This document shows positions 1 to 10,479 of a stretch of 64,000 nucleotides of DNA, in pieces (the first letter of the stretch is position 1; every line of letters begins with the position of its first letter). The notes under the pieces were generated by a model that saw only the letters and a program-made list of their open reading frames with translations, was not told the DNA's origin and ran no database searches. Made by a program: the position numbers and the translations under genes. The DNA is from Steromphala cineraria (taxonomy: Eukaryota > Mollusca > Gastropoda > Trochida > Trochidae): NCBI GenBank assembly GCA_916613615.1, contig OU744731.1, positions 38,408,482-38,472,481 of the forward strand, given 5' to 3'.

Positions 1-119
1 TCTCTGATAATCTATTATGAGAAAGTACTCTAGTCCATCAACATATTCTGACTGAATAACAAGTGGAATTCCAAATCGATTGAAACAATATTTTTAAATT
101 GAATTCCCAGAACTTGTAG

Positions 120-620
120 GATCATTTTCACTAACTTAAATCATACCCATCATGGGTAGAAAAATCTCTTATCCAATTTATATCTTCTTACAAACTAATG
201 AATGAAATAACGAAACCTAAAAAATACACCTAACAGCCAATGAACATCAACATTTTCAGATTTTTACACCCTCAGATTTTACTTTCACTCTCAAAACTAT
301 CATTCATTCCTTAATTCTCCAATAATCTATTATAAGGAACTCTTGCCATCAAAACCTGAAAGTCTACCTGACAGTTAACGAATATCAACAGGTAAAAAGG
401 ATTTTCAAATCATTCAAATCAACTTTTAGATCTTTATTTTACTCTTGGATATTTACTTCATTTTCTTTAAATCTCTGAAAATCCATTATGGGTTAGACTT
501 TAGCTTTATTTTCTTTAAATCTCTCCCCATCAAAATCTCCTGACCAACTGACGAGTGAATTCCAAATCCTGACTTTCACACCTGACAGCTGTTAATGAAC
601 ATCAACAGGTACGTGGGCTG
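120..620. repeat. Degenerate local repeats sharing an AACATCAACAGG word
   Basis: Loose copies of a sentence with the words ACAG, then TTAACGAA or AATGAACATCAACAGG, appear near 232-260, 371-395 and 580-610, each preceded by CTATTAT or ATCTCTCC-type sequence. The copies are too diverged to define a unit. The rest of 1-790 is AT-rich and I see no gene in it. Confidence 0.4.
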
Positions 621-789
621 ATAAATAATAGAACACAAAGGCAGTGCTACCTGAGTCATGTCCCATTGATTGGGTATAAATATTGATCAATCAACATCTG
701 TCTTATCAAGGCATTCCACATCTAATACAATCTTTCTACAATCACAAGCAATATTGAATAGGAGTAGGCTAGACAAAATTATAACAAGG

Positions 790-1035
790 AGACAATGTAA
801 TAAATGATGACATTTTATGTTTTAGCATAGATAGTAACATTTAATTTTCATGATTAATGACAGTAGCTGTTTTTTAGTCATGGCAAAGGGTGGTTGTTTT
901 TAATATTTATTATAACGAGAAGAGAATGTAATAAATGATGAGTTTTTATGTTTCGCATAGATAGTGACATTTCATTTTCATGATTAATGACAGTAGTTGT
1001 TTTTTAGTCATGTCAACGGTTGGTTGTTTTTAATG
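790..1035. repeat. Direct tandem duplication, about 131 bp, two copies
   Basis: The stretch starting with AATGTAATAAATGATGA at 794 recurs at 925. Both copies run through a TTTTCATGATTAATGACAG segment and a TTTTTTAGTCATG segment and end in GGTTGTTTTTAAT. The copies differ by scattered substitutions. No coding potential is visible. The AT-rich flank to 1800 contains only a chance open frame. Confidence 0.7.
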
Positions 1036-1802
1036 TTACCTTTTTAATTTGGATTTTTTTAAATGAGATATATAAATTTCAAAATCAAACAATATTTATT
1101 TTCGAAATGAAATGGTTTATAATACTTTTGAAACTAAAAATGAAATTGATGTAAAATGTATTACCCCCGGAATGTCAATGTCCTTAAAAGTATTTCATAT
1201 TTTCATAATTCATTTCCAAACAAAAATTTGTGTTTTCTTTATCTTTGGATATATAAAATATTCTAATCAGTATAAACTCAAACATGAAAGAGTTCTAGAA
1301 ATCTTATTTTTTAAAAAGAAATATCAAAATTTTATGATCAAATTTGGTAACATATTTAAGAAATTAAAAATATATCCATATATGTTTTCCCATAAAGATT
1401 ATTCATTAATCAAATATTTTTAATGAAACAAACTATATTATAATTATTAGATGTCATAGCAAATAGGAAAATTTCAATAATTCACTTTAAATGACTTATT
1501 GTACCAATGTGAAAATAATTCCCTCAAATAAATAAATTGTTGTATTTACAAAATTAATGAACCATAAAAATGAAAGCGCTACTTGAATTACACATGGTAC
1601 AACAATGTAAAGTTTGAAATTATGTGATGTTATGTTGTTGTACAATGTGTTCACATGGAATACATGATTTTAAACAATATAATACCAGTAGTTTGAATAA
1701 TGTTGTTTTATTGTTTGAACAAAGTATTTGATATATGGAATATGTTCATCAATGTTATACAAGTGATACAAACTTACAGTATTAAACTGTAATACCATGC
1801 TT

Positions 1803-1986
1803 ACCGTATTCGTCCTAATAAGCGCCCTGGGCGCTTAGCTTGCAAAAATCCAAAGGGGGCGCTTATTAGGATACCCCAGAAAGGGGGACGTTTATTAGGA
1901 ATACATTATAGACAAGCAATATTATATGGAAATTTGTAATAGGGGGCGCTTATATGGGAGGGGGCGCTTATTAGGACGAATACTTG
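1803..1986. mobile_element. MITE with 22-bp perfect terminal inverted repeats (GCGCTTATTAGG family)
   Basis: Positions 1806-1827 and 1962-1983 are perfect inverted copies of 22 bp, running from GTATTCG to AAGCGCCC. Extra internal copies of GGGGGCGCTTAT lie at about 1855 and 1942. The element is about 180 bp and non-coding, so it is a deletion derivative mobilised in trans or a foldback element. Related sequence ends occur at 22298-22371 and 42350-42674. No clear target duplication is seen; TGCTT occurs near both sides but is not flush with the ends. Confidence 0.75.
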
Positions 1987-2221
1987 CTTGCTTTGAGTTG
2001 GAACAATTTGGATAATGGTATTCAATAAATTGTCTGAAAAAATGTAATACTTTGCATCTATAGAAAGACACCATAGTAAAAACAGAAAACTGTAAACATC
2101 AAAACACTTTAAAATAGTTATTATTAGATAATTAGTATTCCATTTAGCATAATAGATAGCAAAATGATAATGCATACTTGAAATTATGAATATAATAAAG
2201 ATCAGATTTTGAGAATGGTGT

Positions 2222-2280
2222 TTTTAATTTACGTCATGATGTTTTTAATTACGTCATGATTCTGAATCTACATCATGATA
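2222..2280. repeat. Short tandem repeat carrying CRE-like TTACGTCATGATG words
   Basis: TGTTTTTAATTTACGTCATGA is followed directly by a near copy, then by a weaker ATCATGATAG version. TTACGTCAT resembles an ATF/CREB half-site context, but a regulatory role is not shown. The surrounding 1987-3120 holds no gene I can support. Confidence 0.4.
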
Positions 2281-3127
2281 GTAAATCGTACCCCAAATTG
2301 AAAGAGTAATATGACATTTCCGTTAAAACAATACATCAACAGACTTTTAAAAAAGAAAAAAATATCAAAGAATTTGTCCTCGCAAATGAGACCAGAACAC
2401 AATCGTCCACTAGATCCAGTGAACTTGTACGTTTGGGCGTTACATAATGTCATAGTTCACCAATTACCTACATCGCTGCTCAGCCTACAAAGAATTGTAA
2501 TTATTTCCAACTTAACCGAAAGAATATTCAACTGTGAAACTCTCAAAAGTCATTCGAAATCCTCGTGCTAAAATAATATAACATGCGTACCTAAAATATG
2601 ACCGTTTTCAAGGATTCAAGAACCAATGGCTAACAACTTTACTGCAAGAGGCCCATTTATGACATCGTCCGAAATAAATTCTTAATATTAACCACACTGA
2701 AATCAGGGAAATATGTCTTCGCGAACGAAAACCTTACCGTTTCAAAGTAAATCCCTGACACGAATCAAGTTGTTGCCACTGTGCTTCGCGTCTGATTGAA
2801 GCAGGGTTATACCAGCCTGACCCAGTTTGGAATCGCCACATCTGTTGCAGGAGCATTGGGAATAATCGTTGGAATACATTTGCAATTACCCTATTAGTTT
2901 ACTTTTCATTTAGAAAGGTCATAATGTTTACATATAGGTCGTTTGAAGTGATACTTATGGTTTTGAAATCCGTTGCCATTTATTTTGATAATTCACAACT
3001 TTTACCGTTATGATATTTGGTAAGAGTTTGACGTTATTACCTCCCTTTCATTGCATGGCACTTGCAAATGCTGACTGCATTAAAGAAAGATTTTATGTAC
3101 GCATTTCTTTTCTTTCAAAAGTAACAT

Positions 3128-3197
3128 CTTTTCGTAGGAGGATCCCGTTCGTAGCATTTTTCGTAGAGGTCTTTCCGTAGGATCCTCCTACGAAAAG
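3128..3197. repeat. Perfect 18-bp inverted repeat (hairpin) with a TCGTAG-rich loop
   Basis: CTTTTCGTAGGAGGATCC at 3128-3145 is the exact reverse complement of 3180-3197. The 34-bp loop contains further TCGTAG words. It could fold as a hairpin in DNA or RNA. No element boundaries or target duplications were found. The region 3200-4080 around it is AT-rich without recognisable genes. Confidence 0.75.
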
Positions 3198-4084
3198 TCC
3201 TACACCCGTTTGTAATTTGGAAAAAAACACATTTGAAAAAAAGAAAAGTTGTTAATTGTTTTTTATTTTAATATATTTTATGACTCAATTTTAACTCTTT
3301 AAACGACAACCCTTGTCAAAAAAGTTGACTCAAGAAAGAAATGGTAAAAAAATCTGAAATTTAAACAAAAAATTGTGAATTGAAAAAGGAAGAAAGTTTC
3401 TTTATTGTTCTATATTTTCCTAATATCAAGCTCTAAAGATTTCTAAAAGACTTGCTTAGTTTTTTATCCAATTTTAGTGTCTGATTGAAAACTAACAGAA
3501 TCCTGAAAACATGTACAAGTATATATTTAACCTTTCAACACAATCTGCATAGTTATTCTGCCAGAACTATAGAAACGTATACCCCTCACCATTTCGGTTG
3601 CAAACAAACACTTATTTCTCTTGTGAAACGTGAACCGGTGGAGAAGACCTACTTTCCATTTTCAAAGAATTAAAGCTATTACAAAGCGACGTAGGCCTAA
3701 TTCTTAACCCGTGAGTAATTTATCGTTGATGAATATGCTAAAATGGGTTAATTATAGTTCTTTAGGTGTTCGATATATTTGTTCTATTAAGGTTAATAGA
3801 ACTATGGATTGCAAATTCAATTTTAATAATTCATTGACAGTGTTGACACGTGGTCCATGGAACCCAAAGTAGAAAGTCTAGTATTTTAAAGGGCTTTTAA
3901 ATGTTCTCGGCCATCCTATTTATGCAATTTATTTCGAGACAACTTCTGGATAAATACTCTTTGTAACATCGCCATAATTGTGTTCCTTTCAATTTTGTAA
4001 TGAATTAAAAAGGCAAAGATTTGTCAGAACCAATCATATGTCACCAATTAATCATAGAAAGTAAAATATATCATAAATGTTATT

Positions 4085-4345
4085 GATTTTTCACGTGACT
4101 ATATTTCCCAAATAATTCAAAGATTATGCAAAACAATCGCATTGAAGGTCAAATATAAAGATAATCAATCGGTAATAGTCTTGATTGTAAAAGTAAGCCA
4201 AGTCGAGCTAAGTAACAAAACGGTTTCGAGTTACCTCCCTTTGTTAATGAGCACCTGTCCCGCTAGGGGGCACGGAAATGATGAAGACTAATGAAAGGCG
4301 GAAGCGGGGAATTTGTTTTTGAAATTTTTGTTGTTGCTAAGGAAA
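4085..4345 (+). promoter_or_regulatory. Probable promoter and 5' UTR of the first + strand gene, with E-box and CTCF-like site
   Basis: The segment just upstream of the first coding exon is richer in CpG and GC than its surroundings. It contains a palindromic CACGTG at 4092-4097, the TTACCTCCCTTT word near 4232, and CCGCTAGGGGGCAC at 4260-4273, which matches the animal CTCF core. The coding ATG follows at 4346. No TATA box is evident and the start site cannot be placed. The assignment rests on position and motif content only. Confidence 0.5.
4260..4273 (+). promoter_or_regulatory. CTCF-like binding site
   Basis: CCGCTAGGGGGCAC fits the CTCF core pattern CCNCTAGGGGGCA closely. It sits 73-86 bp upstream of the first coding ATG. 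CTCF is an insulator and looping protein present across bilaterians. One motif match is not proof of binding. Confidence 0.45.
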
Positions 4346-4504
4346 ATGGATTCATTTACTGCAAAACGTAAGCGTGATGATCAATTTCAGTCATCAGATG
4401 ATCTGGAACTAAGTTTTACTGTTCAAGGATGTGGATTGATACCGAAAAGGCGAAGAAGAACGATCCACGGATCGACAATCAAGCGCTTACAAAGGGATGC
4501 TCAG
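4346..4504 (+). CDS. Coding exon 1, basic nuclear-like N-terminus of an unidentified protein
   Basis: This is a 53-codon first coding exon. The ATG at 4346 has a strong context (AAAATGG). The exon ends in CAG before a GTGAAA donor, leaving phase 0. The peptide begins MDSFTAKRKRDDQF and has two basic clusters, KRKR near residues 7-10 and KRRRR near residues 34-38, either of which could be a nuclear localisation signal. It then ends RLQRDAQ. It joins in frame with the exons at 6124 and 8132 to give 153 residues rich in Lys, Arg, Ser, Thr and Asn, which looks disordered. I do not recognise a domain or family. A nuclear or chromatin-linked protein is an inference from composition only. The gene model itself is well supported by codon usage, Kozak context and matching splice phases. 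Confidence 0.75.
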
Positions 4505-5540
4505 GTGAAATGTGAAACCATACTGTAGATTTTCAGTTGTTGTATTTAATTATAAAAAGTTCGCTGTGTTGAAAATTTAGAAATACGATTCTGTTAAATC
4601 CAATGTGTTCAAGACCCCATGAGATATCAATGAATCCATCAAAATATATATAATGCCTTTTAAAATTGATTTGATTCGTCACAAGGCCTAGTTCAAAAAG
4701 AATAAATATCGAAAATACAAAATATGAATTTTGAGGAAATGTTGATGTTTTATGAATATTTTCCCATGATCAAACTTAATGAACTGAACAAGAACATGAT
4801 AGTCTCCTTGAAATCGTGTAGCCAGAGGTCAAACACTGTGATAATGAATCTGCGTTCATGCATATCTGTCAAGTCGGACACTTTTGACGTTCACATGACA
4901 AATTTTCAAATGTGCCACACTCAAGAGTAACCGCAAGTAGTTTGGAATCATATTGTTATGCGCATATGAATTACTCATTCGGGATAAAATCTGTTCGGAT
5001 CAAAATAGTGCTACGGTCATTACAAAAAGCCGCTGATGAATGGATTATTGGAAACTTTAAGAAAAAAAGATATTGATATGAAAGATGTCAAAGATTACAC
5101 ATTATCAACTTCAATGATACTTTCATACATGAGACAAAACAATGGTAACTTAAAGGGACCATTCGAGCGGGGTATTTTTTGCGGAAACGAAATTCAGGAG
5201 GACGTTCCTGTTTACAGTTATAAATGATTTTTACATGATAATTTCACACTTAATTTCAATTATGTTTGTAAGGTTAGCATTGCAGTTGTTAAAGATTAAA
5301 CAATTTGCCAAAGAATAAAGTGTATCGCTCGAAAATTAAAAACATCGTGAAATGAAGCCAATCTTCGAAGCTACGATCGTGGAATGCATTATTACGACAA
5401 AATGTTGTTGTAACTGGTAACTTTTATTATGAATTATTTGTGAATATACTCCTCTTATATCAGTCAAGTAATTATTTCTTTATTTTATTAATGAATAAGC
5501 ATAATACAGCACATTTGTTTTCTCGGAATGCTAACGTTTC

Positions 5541-5588
5541 AAAATGGCGGACGAAACGCGGTCGAGTGGTACCTTTAAATATTGTTAA
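5541..5588 (+). other. AAAATGGCGG word with a 14-codon open frame in intron 1
   Basis: AAAATGGCGG at 5541-5550 resembles a YY1-type element or a strong Kozak start. The frame reads MADETRSSG and then stops at 5586-5588. The local stretch has clustered CpG. It might be a YY1 site, a short upstream frame of an alternative transcript, or chance. No convincing donor follows. Confidence 0.25.
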
Positions 5589-5842
5589 GCCATTTCATGG
5601 TCCTTCTTAATTTAAAGCGGCATGTCTCTCGTATAAGAGCCTTAGAAACAAACATCTGTCTGTCACAGTCCTAATTCAGAAAGAGTATATCATACTGGAT
5701 AGTGGATATCGTGCATGTAAAGTAAAGAAATCCTAAAATAATAAATATTTTAGATGAAGGAACAGCATTTATTTAAAAAAATATGTAGACTTAATTCAAG
5801 TGTAGTAATTTTACATCAATGAAAAGCTTAAAACCTTTGAAT

Positions 5843-6043
5843 TTGACTAACATTAAGTCTCAGAAGTAAATTTTCAATATTGACAATATTTTGAAACAAA
5901 TCATGTATTATTACAAAATGAGGCCCAGAAGATGCTATAACTTCAGCTGAGCTAAAGCTGAGCGTTCTTGACTTGCTATACTTTTCTAGACTTGGTTGGT
6001 CATCAATTAAATATTTTTGTTTTAGGGTCTGGATGACAGACTA
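5843..6043 (-). mobile_element. MITE with palindromic ends, copy 1, perfect 9-bp target duplication
   Basis: This 201-bp element is the reverse orientation of copies at 14929, 20587 and 58819. CCTTTGAAT occurs immediately before it (5834-5842) and immediately after it (6044-6052), a perfect 9-bp target duplication. Its right end carries the GTCTG..CAGAC mini-hairpin. It is inserted 80 bp upstream of the exon 2 acceptor. It has no coding capacity. Confidence 0.85.
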
Positions 6044-6123
6044 CCTTTGAATGAATATATCATGTGATTAACTGGTTTCTTCTAACCTACTGCAGTACTT
6101 CAGTGAAATGTTTCTTTTTCCAG

Positions 6124-6244
6124 AAGGATCTAAGTGATAAGGACCCAGCAAGTAACAAGACGCTCAACACCAAGAGAGTTCCGTTTGCAGCTCCCCCCAA
6201 TGTCAACAAGAAACCAGTGCCACTCGACATAGATACACTGAAAG
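6124..6244 (+). CDS. Coding exon 2 of the unidentified basic protein
   Basis: This 121-nt internal exon follows a good polypyrimidine tract and TTTCCAG acceptor and ends at AAAG before GTGAAC. It reads KDLSDKDPASNKTLNTKRVP and then a proline-rich stretch with FAAPP and KKPVPLDIDTLK, for 40 codons plus one base (phase 1). The joined codon with exon 3 is GGA. The peptide is hydrophilic and likely disordered, with no recognisable domain. The last 16 bases of the exon and the following intron sequence are duplicated downstream at 6623-6680, creating a second donor-like site. The exon is convincing because it keeps frame with both neighbours and shows coding-like codon choice. Confidence 0.75.
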
Positions 6245-7300
6245 GTGAACAGTGCTCTCAAAATAATATTTAGGCTAGCAGGAAAAATGATTACAACTTC
6301 ATTCATCCAGTGTTGTTCCTAGGTGATCAGCTAAGGGGGTCATTTTGGCTTATTCTGAGCAAATAGGACTCATTGCAATGGACAAGGTATCCTACTTCTC
6401 AAAATTCTAGGTTACACAAAGCCAAAAGGGTGGATAAATTTACCAAGGACCCTCTCTAGGAAAAACACTGTTTATCTATTGTGTAATATTAAAATAGACT
6501 TTTTGTTCTTTTTATTTAGACACACTATTATATTATATTTTACCTCAATTACATACTCCACTAACTAAAAATCACGTAAGGTACACAGCTGTAAATTATG
6601 CAACAAGGTTATTGAATAATAAAGATACACTGAAAGGTAAACAGTGCTCTCAAAAAATGATAACAACTTCAATCATTCATCTATTGTGTAATATTACAAT
6701 AGTTTGGATTTTTTAGACACACTATTTAACAGGGATGTCACGATACAGGTACCAGTACCTCACGATATGATACATGAATTAGGATGAGATACAAATTCAC
6801 AGATCTAAATTTAATATTTCTTATGAGAATTATTGGAGTCACCAACAGTTAAACACAAAAACAAGTCAACTTCATTATGAAAAAGTCATTTAATCCAACT
6901 TAAACATTAAAAGAAAGGCTATCTTTTTATTTCTTGATTCGATATTCACAAAAAAGTTGAACGTTATTTATCAAAACTTGTATCACAATACACTGTAACT
7001 GTATTGTGTATCGTACCATGAACTGTACCACGACGATGCATCAGTGTATCAGACATCACTACTATTTTATTACATTTTAACTCAATTACATACTCCACTA
7101 TCAAAAACCACTTAAGGTACACATGTAAATCATGCAGCAGGGTAATTGAATAATTGCTAATTACTCCCCAAAAAAGGTGTATTTGTGTAAATACATTCTC
7201 AGATTTATAATCACATTCACAAACTGAAAAGAGTTGTTGCTCGCAGTAAAAATTAAGACATCTTCGTTCATCCATTGTGTGATATTACATTAGACATCCT
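6229..7300. repeat. Tandem segmental duplication in intron 2 including the exon 2 donor
   Basis: AGATACACTGAAAGGTGAACAG at the exon 2 end recurs at about 6623 with GTAAAC as the donor-like hexamer, followed in both by CAGTGCTCTCAAAA. The stretch from about 6475 (TATTGTGTAATATT, TTACATACTCCACTA, GTAAATTATGCA) recurs around 6678 and 7060-7290. Two or three diverged units of several hundred bases are present. The area also has GTATC-rich words near 6735-7050. Confidence 0.7.
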
Positions 7301-7389
7301 TTCATCAGAAAAATCTAAATATCCCTCCTCTAATGTCATTAAAGAAATATCAATTAAATGGACATGAATGATTGATTTTATTCAAACTT

Positions 7390-7575
7390 CGAACTGTTCT
7401 CCACACAGTCAGGTTTGGGTGCAATACTACACTGAATTTCAGCGTAGTACCACTCATGGTTGCTAGTTTCAGCCGATGCTCGCAGGTTTCACCACAGTGC
7501 ATAGCCACACTAGTGTTTGGGGCTTTCTTTAAGCCCTGCAATAATACTAGCAGCCCTGTTTTAAATGAAATACTT
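7390..7575 (+). mobile_element. SINE body without its tRNA head (same family as 61573)
   Basis: From AACTGTTCTCCACACAGTCAGG onward this matches the body of the tRNA-derived SINE at 61573-61850: TGCAATACTACACTGAATTTC, then CATGGTTGCTAGTTTCAGCC, then GCATAGCCACA. The tRNA-like promoter is missing, so this is a 5'-truncated copy. It lies in intron 2. Confidence 0.75.
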
Positions 7576-8131
7576 TTGCAGGGTTTTACATAGTCAATGA
7601 AAACTGAAAGAGTATATATTTTTAGGAATCCTTTTCCTATATCAGGAGTCCTTAGATGTTTCATACTTGATAAAAACTATTAAAAAGGTTGATAAAGATT
7701 TGCCTATAATGGGATGGTTATTGGTTGATGTTATGATACCATCTTGACATGAAAATCTTCATTGAAAGATTAGATATTTGTATCAGAATATTATTGAGTA
7801 ACAGCAGTCTAAGTAAACCTAGCCTCTGGAGTAACAGAGGACCCACATGATTAGTTTTTGGGGGTCTTCCTGACATTTTCTGCGTCATATACTCAGTTGA
7901 GTTGAGTCCCGCAAAACCCTGCTTTTTTAAGTAGCATTCAACCCCATATCCCCCCACCTCACATCAAAGAAATACAGACAATATATGGTATTCAGACAGA
8001 TTTCCTCATCACTCATTCTTTAATTGATAAATTTTTACTTTATTATTCATTGACAATTTTGATAACATGAGTACTCATACTATTAGACTAAGTGGTGCAT
8101 TACATAAACATTGACTTCTTTCATTCCCCAG

Positions 8132-8310
8132 GAACACTAAAACGACGTGTCTCAACAAACCTAGTGAAACATAAACTCAAGAATCGACAAGATTATGCTA
8201 TAGATAGCAATAACTTCAACATTTTACGGTCAATTGGAGATAGGAACAAGAAGAATGCCACCAAGTCAACAAAGATCACTAGTACAGTTAACTCGACCAG
8301 AGCGAAAAGG
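8132..8310 (+). CDS. Coding exon 3 of the unidentified basic protein
   Basis: This 179-nt exon has a clean CATTCCCCAG acceptor and a consensus GTAAGT donor. With the one base carried from exon 2 it gives 60 codons beginning GTLKRRVSTNLVKHKL and ending STVNSTRAKR, leaving phase 0. The peptide is strongly basic (KRR, KHKLKNR, RNKKNATK) with many Ser, Thr and Asn residues and no visible fold. Exons 1-3 therefore encode 153 residues without a stop. The next exon was not found before 34421. Because the donor is phase 0, this transcript could skip the later first exons and join the same downstream body that they feed, or it could belong to a separate gene whose next exon I failed to see. Confidence 0.75.
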
Positions 8311-8522
8311 GTAAGTGTCATTTGTCCTTTCACTCAATCAATTTAAACACATACCATTTCTCCTCTTAAAAGAGTCTGGACACTTTTTTTTTTAGCACAC
8401 CCTGACAACCCAGAGCTGATTATAGACCCTGTGTTGTTTTACTTCATTTATGGTTTGTTCAATGTTCACCAAGGGAGCATTGAATTTATTGATTTTATAA
8501 CCACAGTAACTGTTATCCATCT

Positions 8523-8680
8523 ACAAATCAGAGGCCCAGCACCTATGTCCTCAACAACAACTTAAGACTAAAGTTAACCTTAGTGCCATCCTTTCACATT
8601 GCACTAAAGCTTAATTGTGTCAGGTCACCTAAGTCTTTTGTGCAATGGGACCCAGCACTTATTAGAGGCCCGGCACTTAT
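8523..8680. mobile_element. MITE fragment with TTAACCTTAGTGCCATCCTTT core
   Basis: The sequence TTAACCTTAGTGCCATCCTTT and its flanks (GCACTAAAGCTTAA, TTGTGCAATGGGACCC) match, in reverse orientation, 60352-60450. Both carry a GGGCCC-like or GGGACCC end next to a TTTTGTGCA word, a common style of DNA-transposon end. There is no coding capacity. Confidence 0.55.
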
Positions 8681-8699
8681 TTGACACTTTTTGAAGCAA

Positions 8700-10138
8700 A
8701 TAAGGCATGTAAGAAAGAATGGGTATAATTCCTCATTTCTGTGTTGCAATACAGGAAGCGTATTGCAATATATTTGTATTTTTCAAAGTTAAGAATTTGC
8801 ATGCTATCTTGTCTGAATATGAACATCAAATGATAATCATTGCTCAGCAAGCAGCTGTTTGGGAAAGGGGGATTATTTTATTACTGTTTATGACCTGTTT
8901 ACATATTTAAGCTATTTTCACAACACATCTTCAAGCTTTGTTTAGAACTTTCTGTCAAAACATGTTTCATTTGATATTTTGCAATTTAAGATTGATATTG
9001 CTCATTTTAAAACATTTGATATATTGGATATCTTCAGAAGTGTATACCGATTTGTATCATGTTGTTTCTGTATTGCAATATACCGGTACTGACATATCAA
9101 TAATACTGCACACCCTTAGATGTAAGGTGTATTACCGGTAGATCTTTTATTTCTCACAATCCTTTGCCAGCAACAGTATGACCTAAAATAAGACCTGTTG
9201 ATCTAAATTGCACTAATGCATCACAAAACAGATTGGATGATTAAATGTTTATTCTGCATTCAACCCTTGAAACAGAAGCCAACTTCTGAGCATGAATTTT
9301 GCCTATTAAGCAACTATTTGTATAATATAATTGTTTGATTGAAATATATGCAGCTAGGAAGAATAATATATTAGGATCTTTCATTAGTAGAGAAAACGGT
9401 TACCAACTTGGCACTGACTGAAGCTCTCATAAAATACAAACCTCATTGTCTAGCCTTACAGTTAAATACTCATTTTTCATTGGCTGACAGTCCATTTCTT
9501 TTATCATAATATCCTGCGACTTTTCCTTATTGGTGTACAAATTTCATGTATCCTGTTGCCATAGTAACATCTCTTCTCTGAGAAGAGGTGTCGCATAGCA
9601 TAAGGTGCCGTTTCCAAATGACGCATGTGGTGTGCAGAGTTTACATTAGTTCGATCAGTTGTTACCTTCTAAAGCCTTATGTATTCATGAACTGAAATTT
9701 AAAAAATGTTTTAAAAACTGTATTAACAAACTTTCATTCTATGAAGGGCCTTGAGATACATGAGACACATGAAATAAGAAAGATTTTCTTAAATTACAAA
9801 CTATTCATCATTCATAAATTCATAAATTTATAACAAATACATGTATTTTGATCACAATGAAGTTGTACAGAATAAAATCTAAAGATTATGTCATCAACAA
9901 ACCAGTGAAAACATTTGTAAAATGACAAGTTAATATTTTTAAACATATCTAATCCATTCTTAATCCATAAACTCCACTAGGAACATACAATTCATGTTTC
10001 TTGTAGCATTTATATTTGGCAGTTTTTGATTCAGGATACGTTTATAATATTTAATTTAACTTATTTGTTAACTTTTTTCTGGTTTTGTTCAGTATCTCTT
10101 CAAACTGTTTCAATTATCCCAATTCATCTTTTTTTAAA
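8700..10138. other. AT-rich intronic stretch, no gene seen
   Basis: Both strands are broken by stops, with only short chance frames. TACCGGTA-type words occur near 9082 and 9133. The one motif of note is an RFX X-box at 9555-9568. Confidence 0.6.
9555..9568 (+). promoter_or_regulatory. RFX X-box-like motif
   Basis: GTTGCCATAGTAAC is a full match to the palindromic X-box pattern GTNNCC-AT-RGTAAC bound by RFX factors, known for ciliary and neuronal genes. Similar sites occur at 12183 and 18956. Function is unproven. Confidence 0.4.
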
Positions 10139-10475
10139 ATCGTTTTTAAGAGGAATATAAGGTGATGTCAGGAAAATTAAAATAAATCGTTCCAATTGAT
10201 AGACAAAGAAACTAAATGAAGCAGTAATAAATAAAATATATGATATAAAGTTCAGCTTTGTGATTCCTTTTTGTCACACAAAATGAATTAAAGGTGTTCA
10301 AACAAATATGGCCGCCGACTTTATGTGAATCTTTATTATTTGTTCTCTGAAATCCATGATTGATTTATGTAATAAAATTTTGTTATACTATAAAAATATA
10401 CCATTTAGCATTAATGTACAATTATCAGTGAAAAATTTAAAATATAAATTATTCAAAAAAAGTGCTACTGCCCCT
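10139..10475 (+). mobile_element. TTAA-flanked MITE (AGGGGCAGTAGCACG family), copy A, left end lost
   Basis: It matches the element at 21511-21866 from CGTTTTTAAG through GGTGATGTCAGGAAAAT and the ATGGCCGCC segment to the right TIR GTGCTACTGCCCCT, which is followed by TTAA at 10476-10479. The first 12 or so bases of the left TIR have been replaced. Confidence 0.8.
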
Positions 10476-10479
10476 TTAA

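Noticed and set aside
2311..2571. 86-codon plus frame with CpG-bearing middle (QMRPEHNRPLDPVNLY)
   Set aside because: The middle looks slightly coding-like, but acceptor and donor sites are poor and a minus frame overlaps. Not enough for an exon call.
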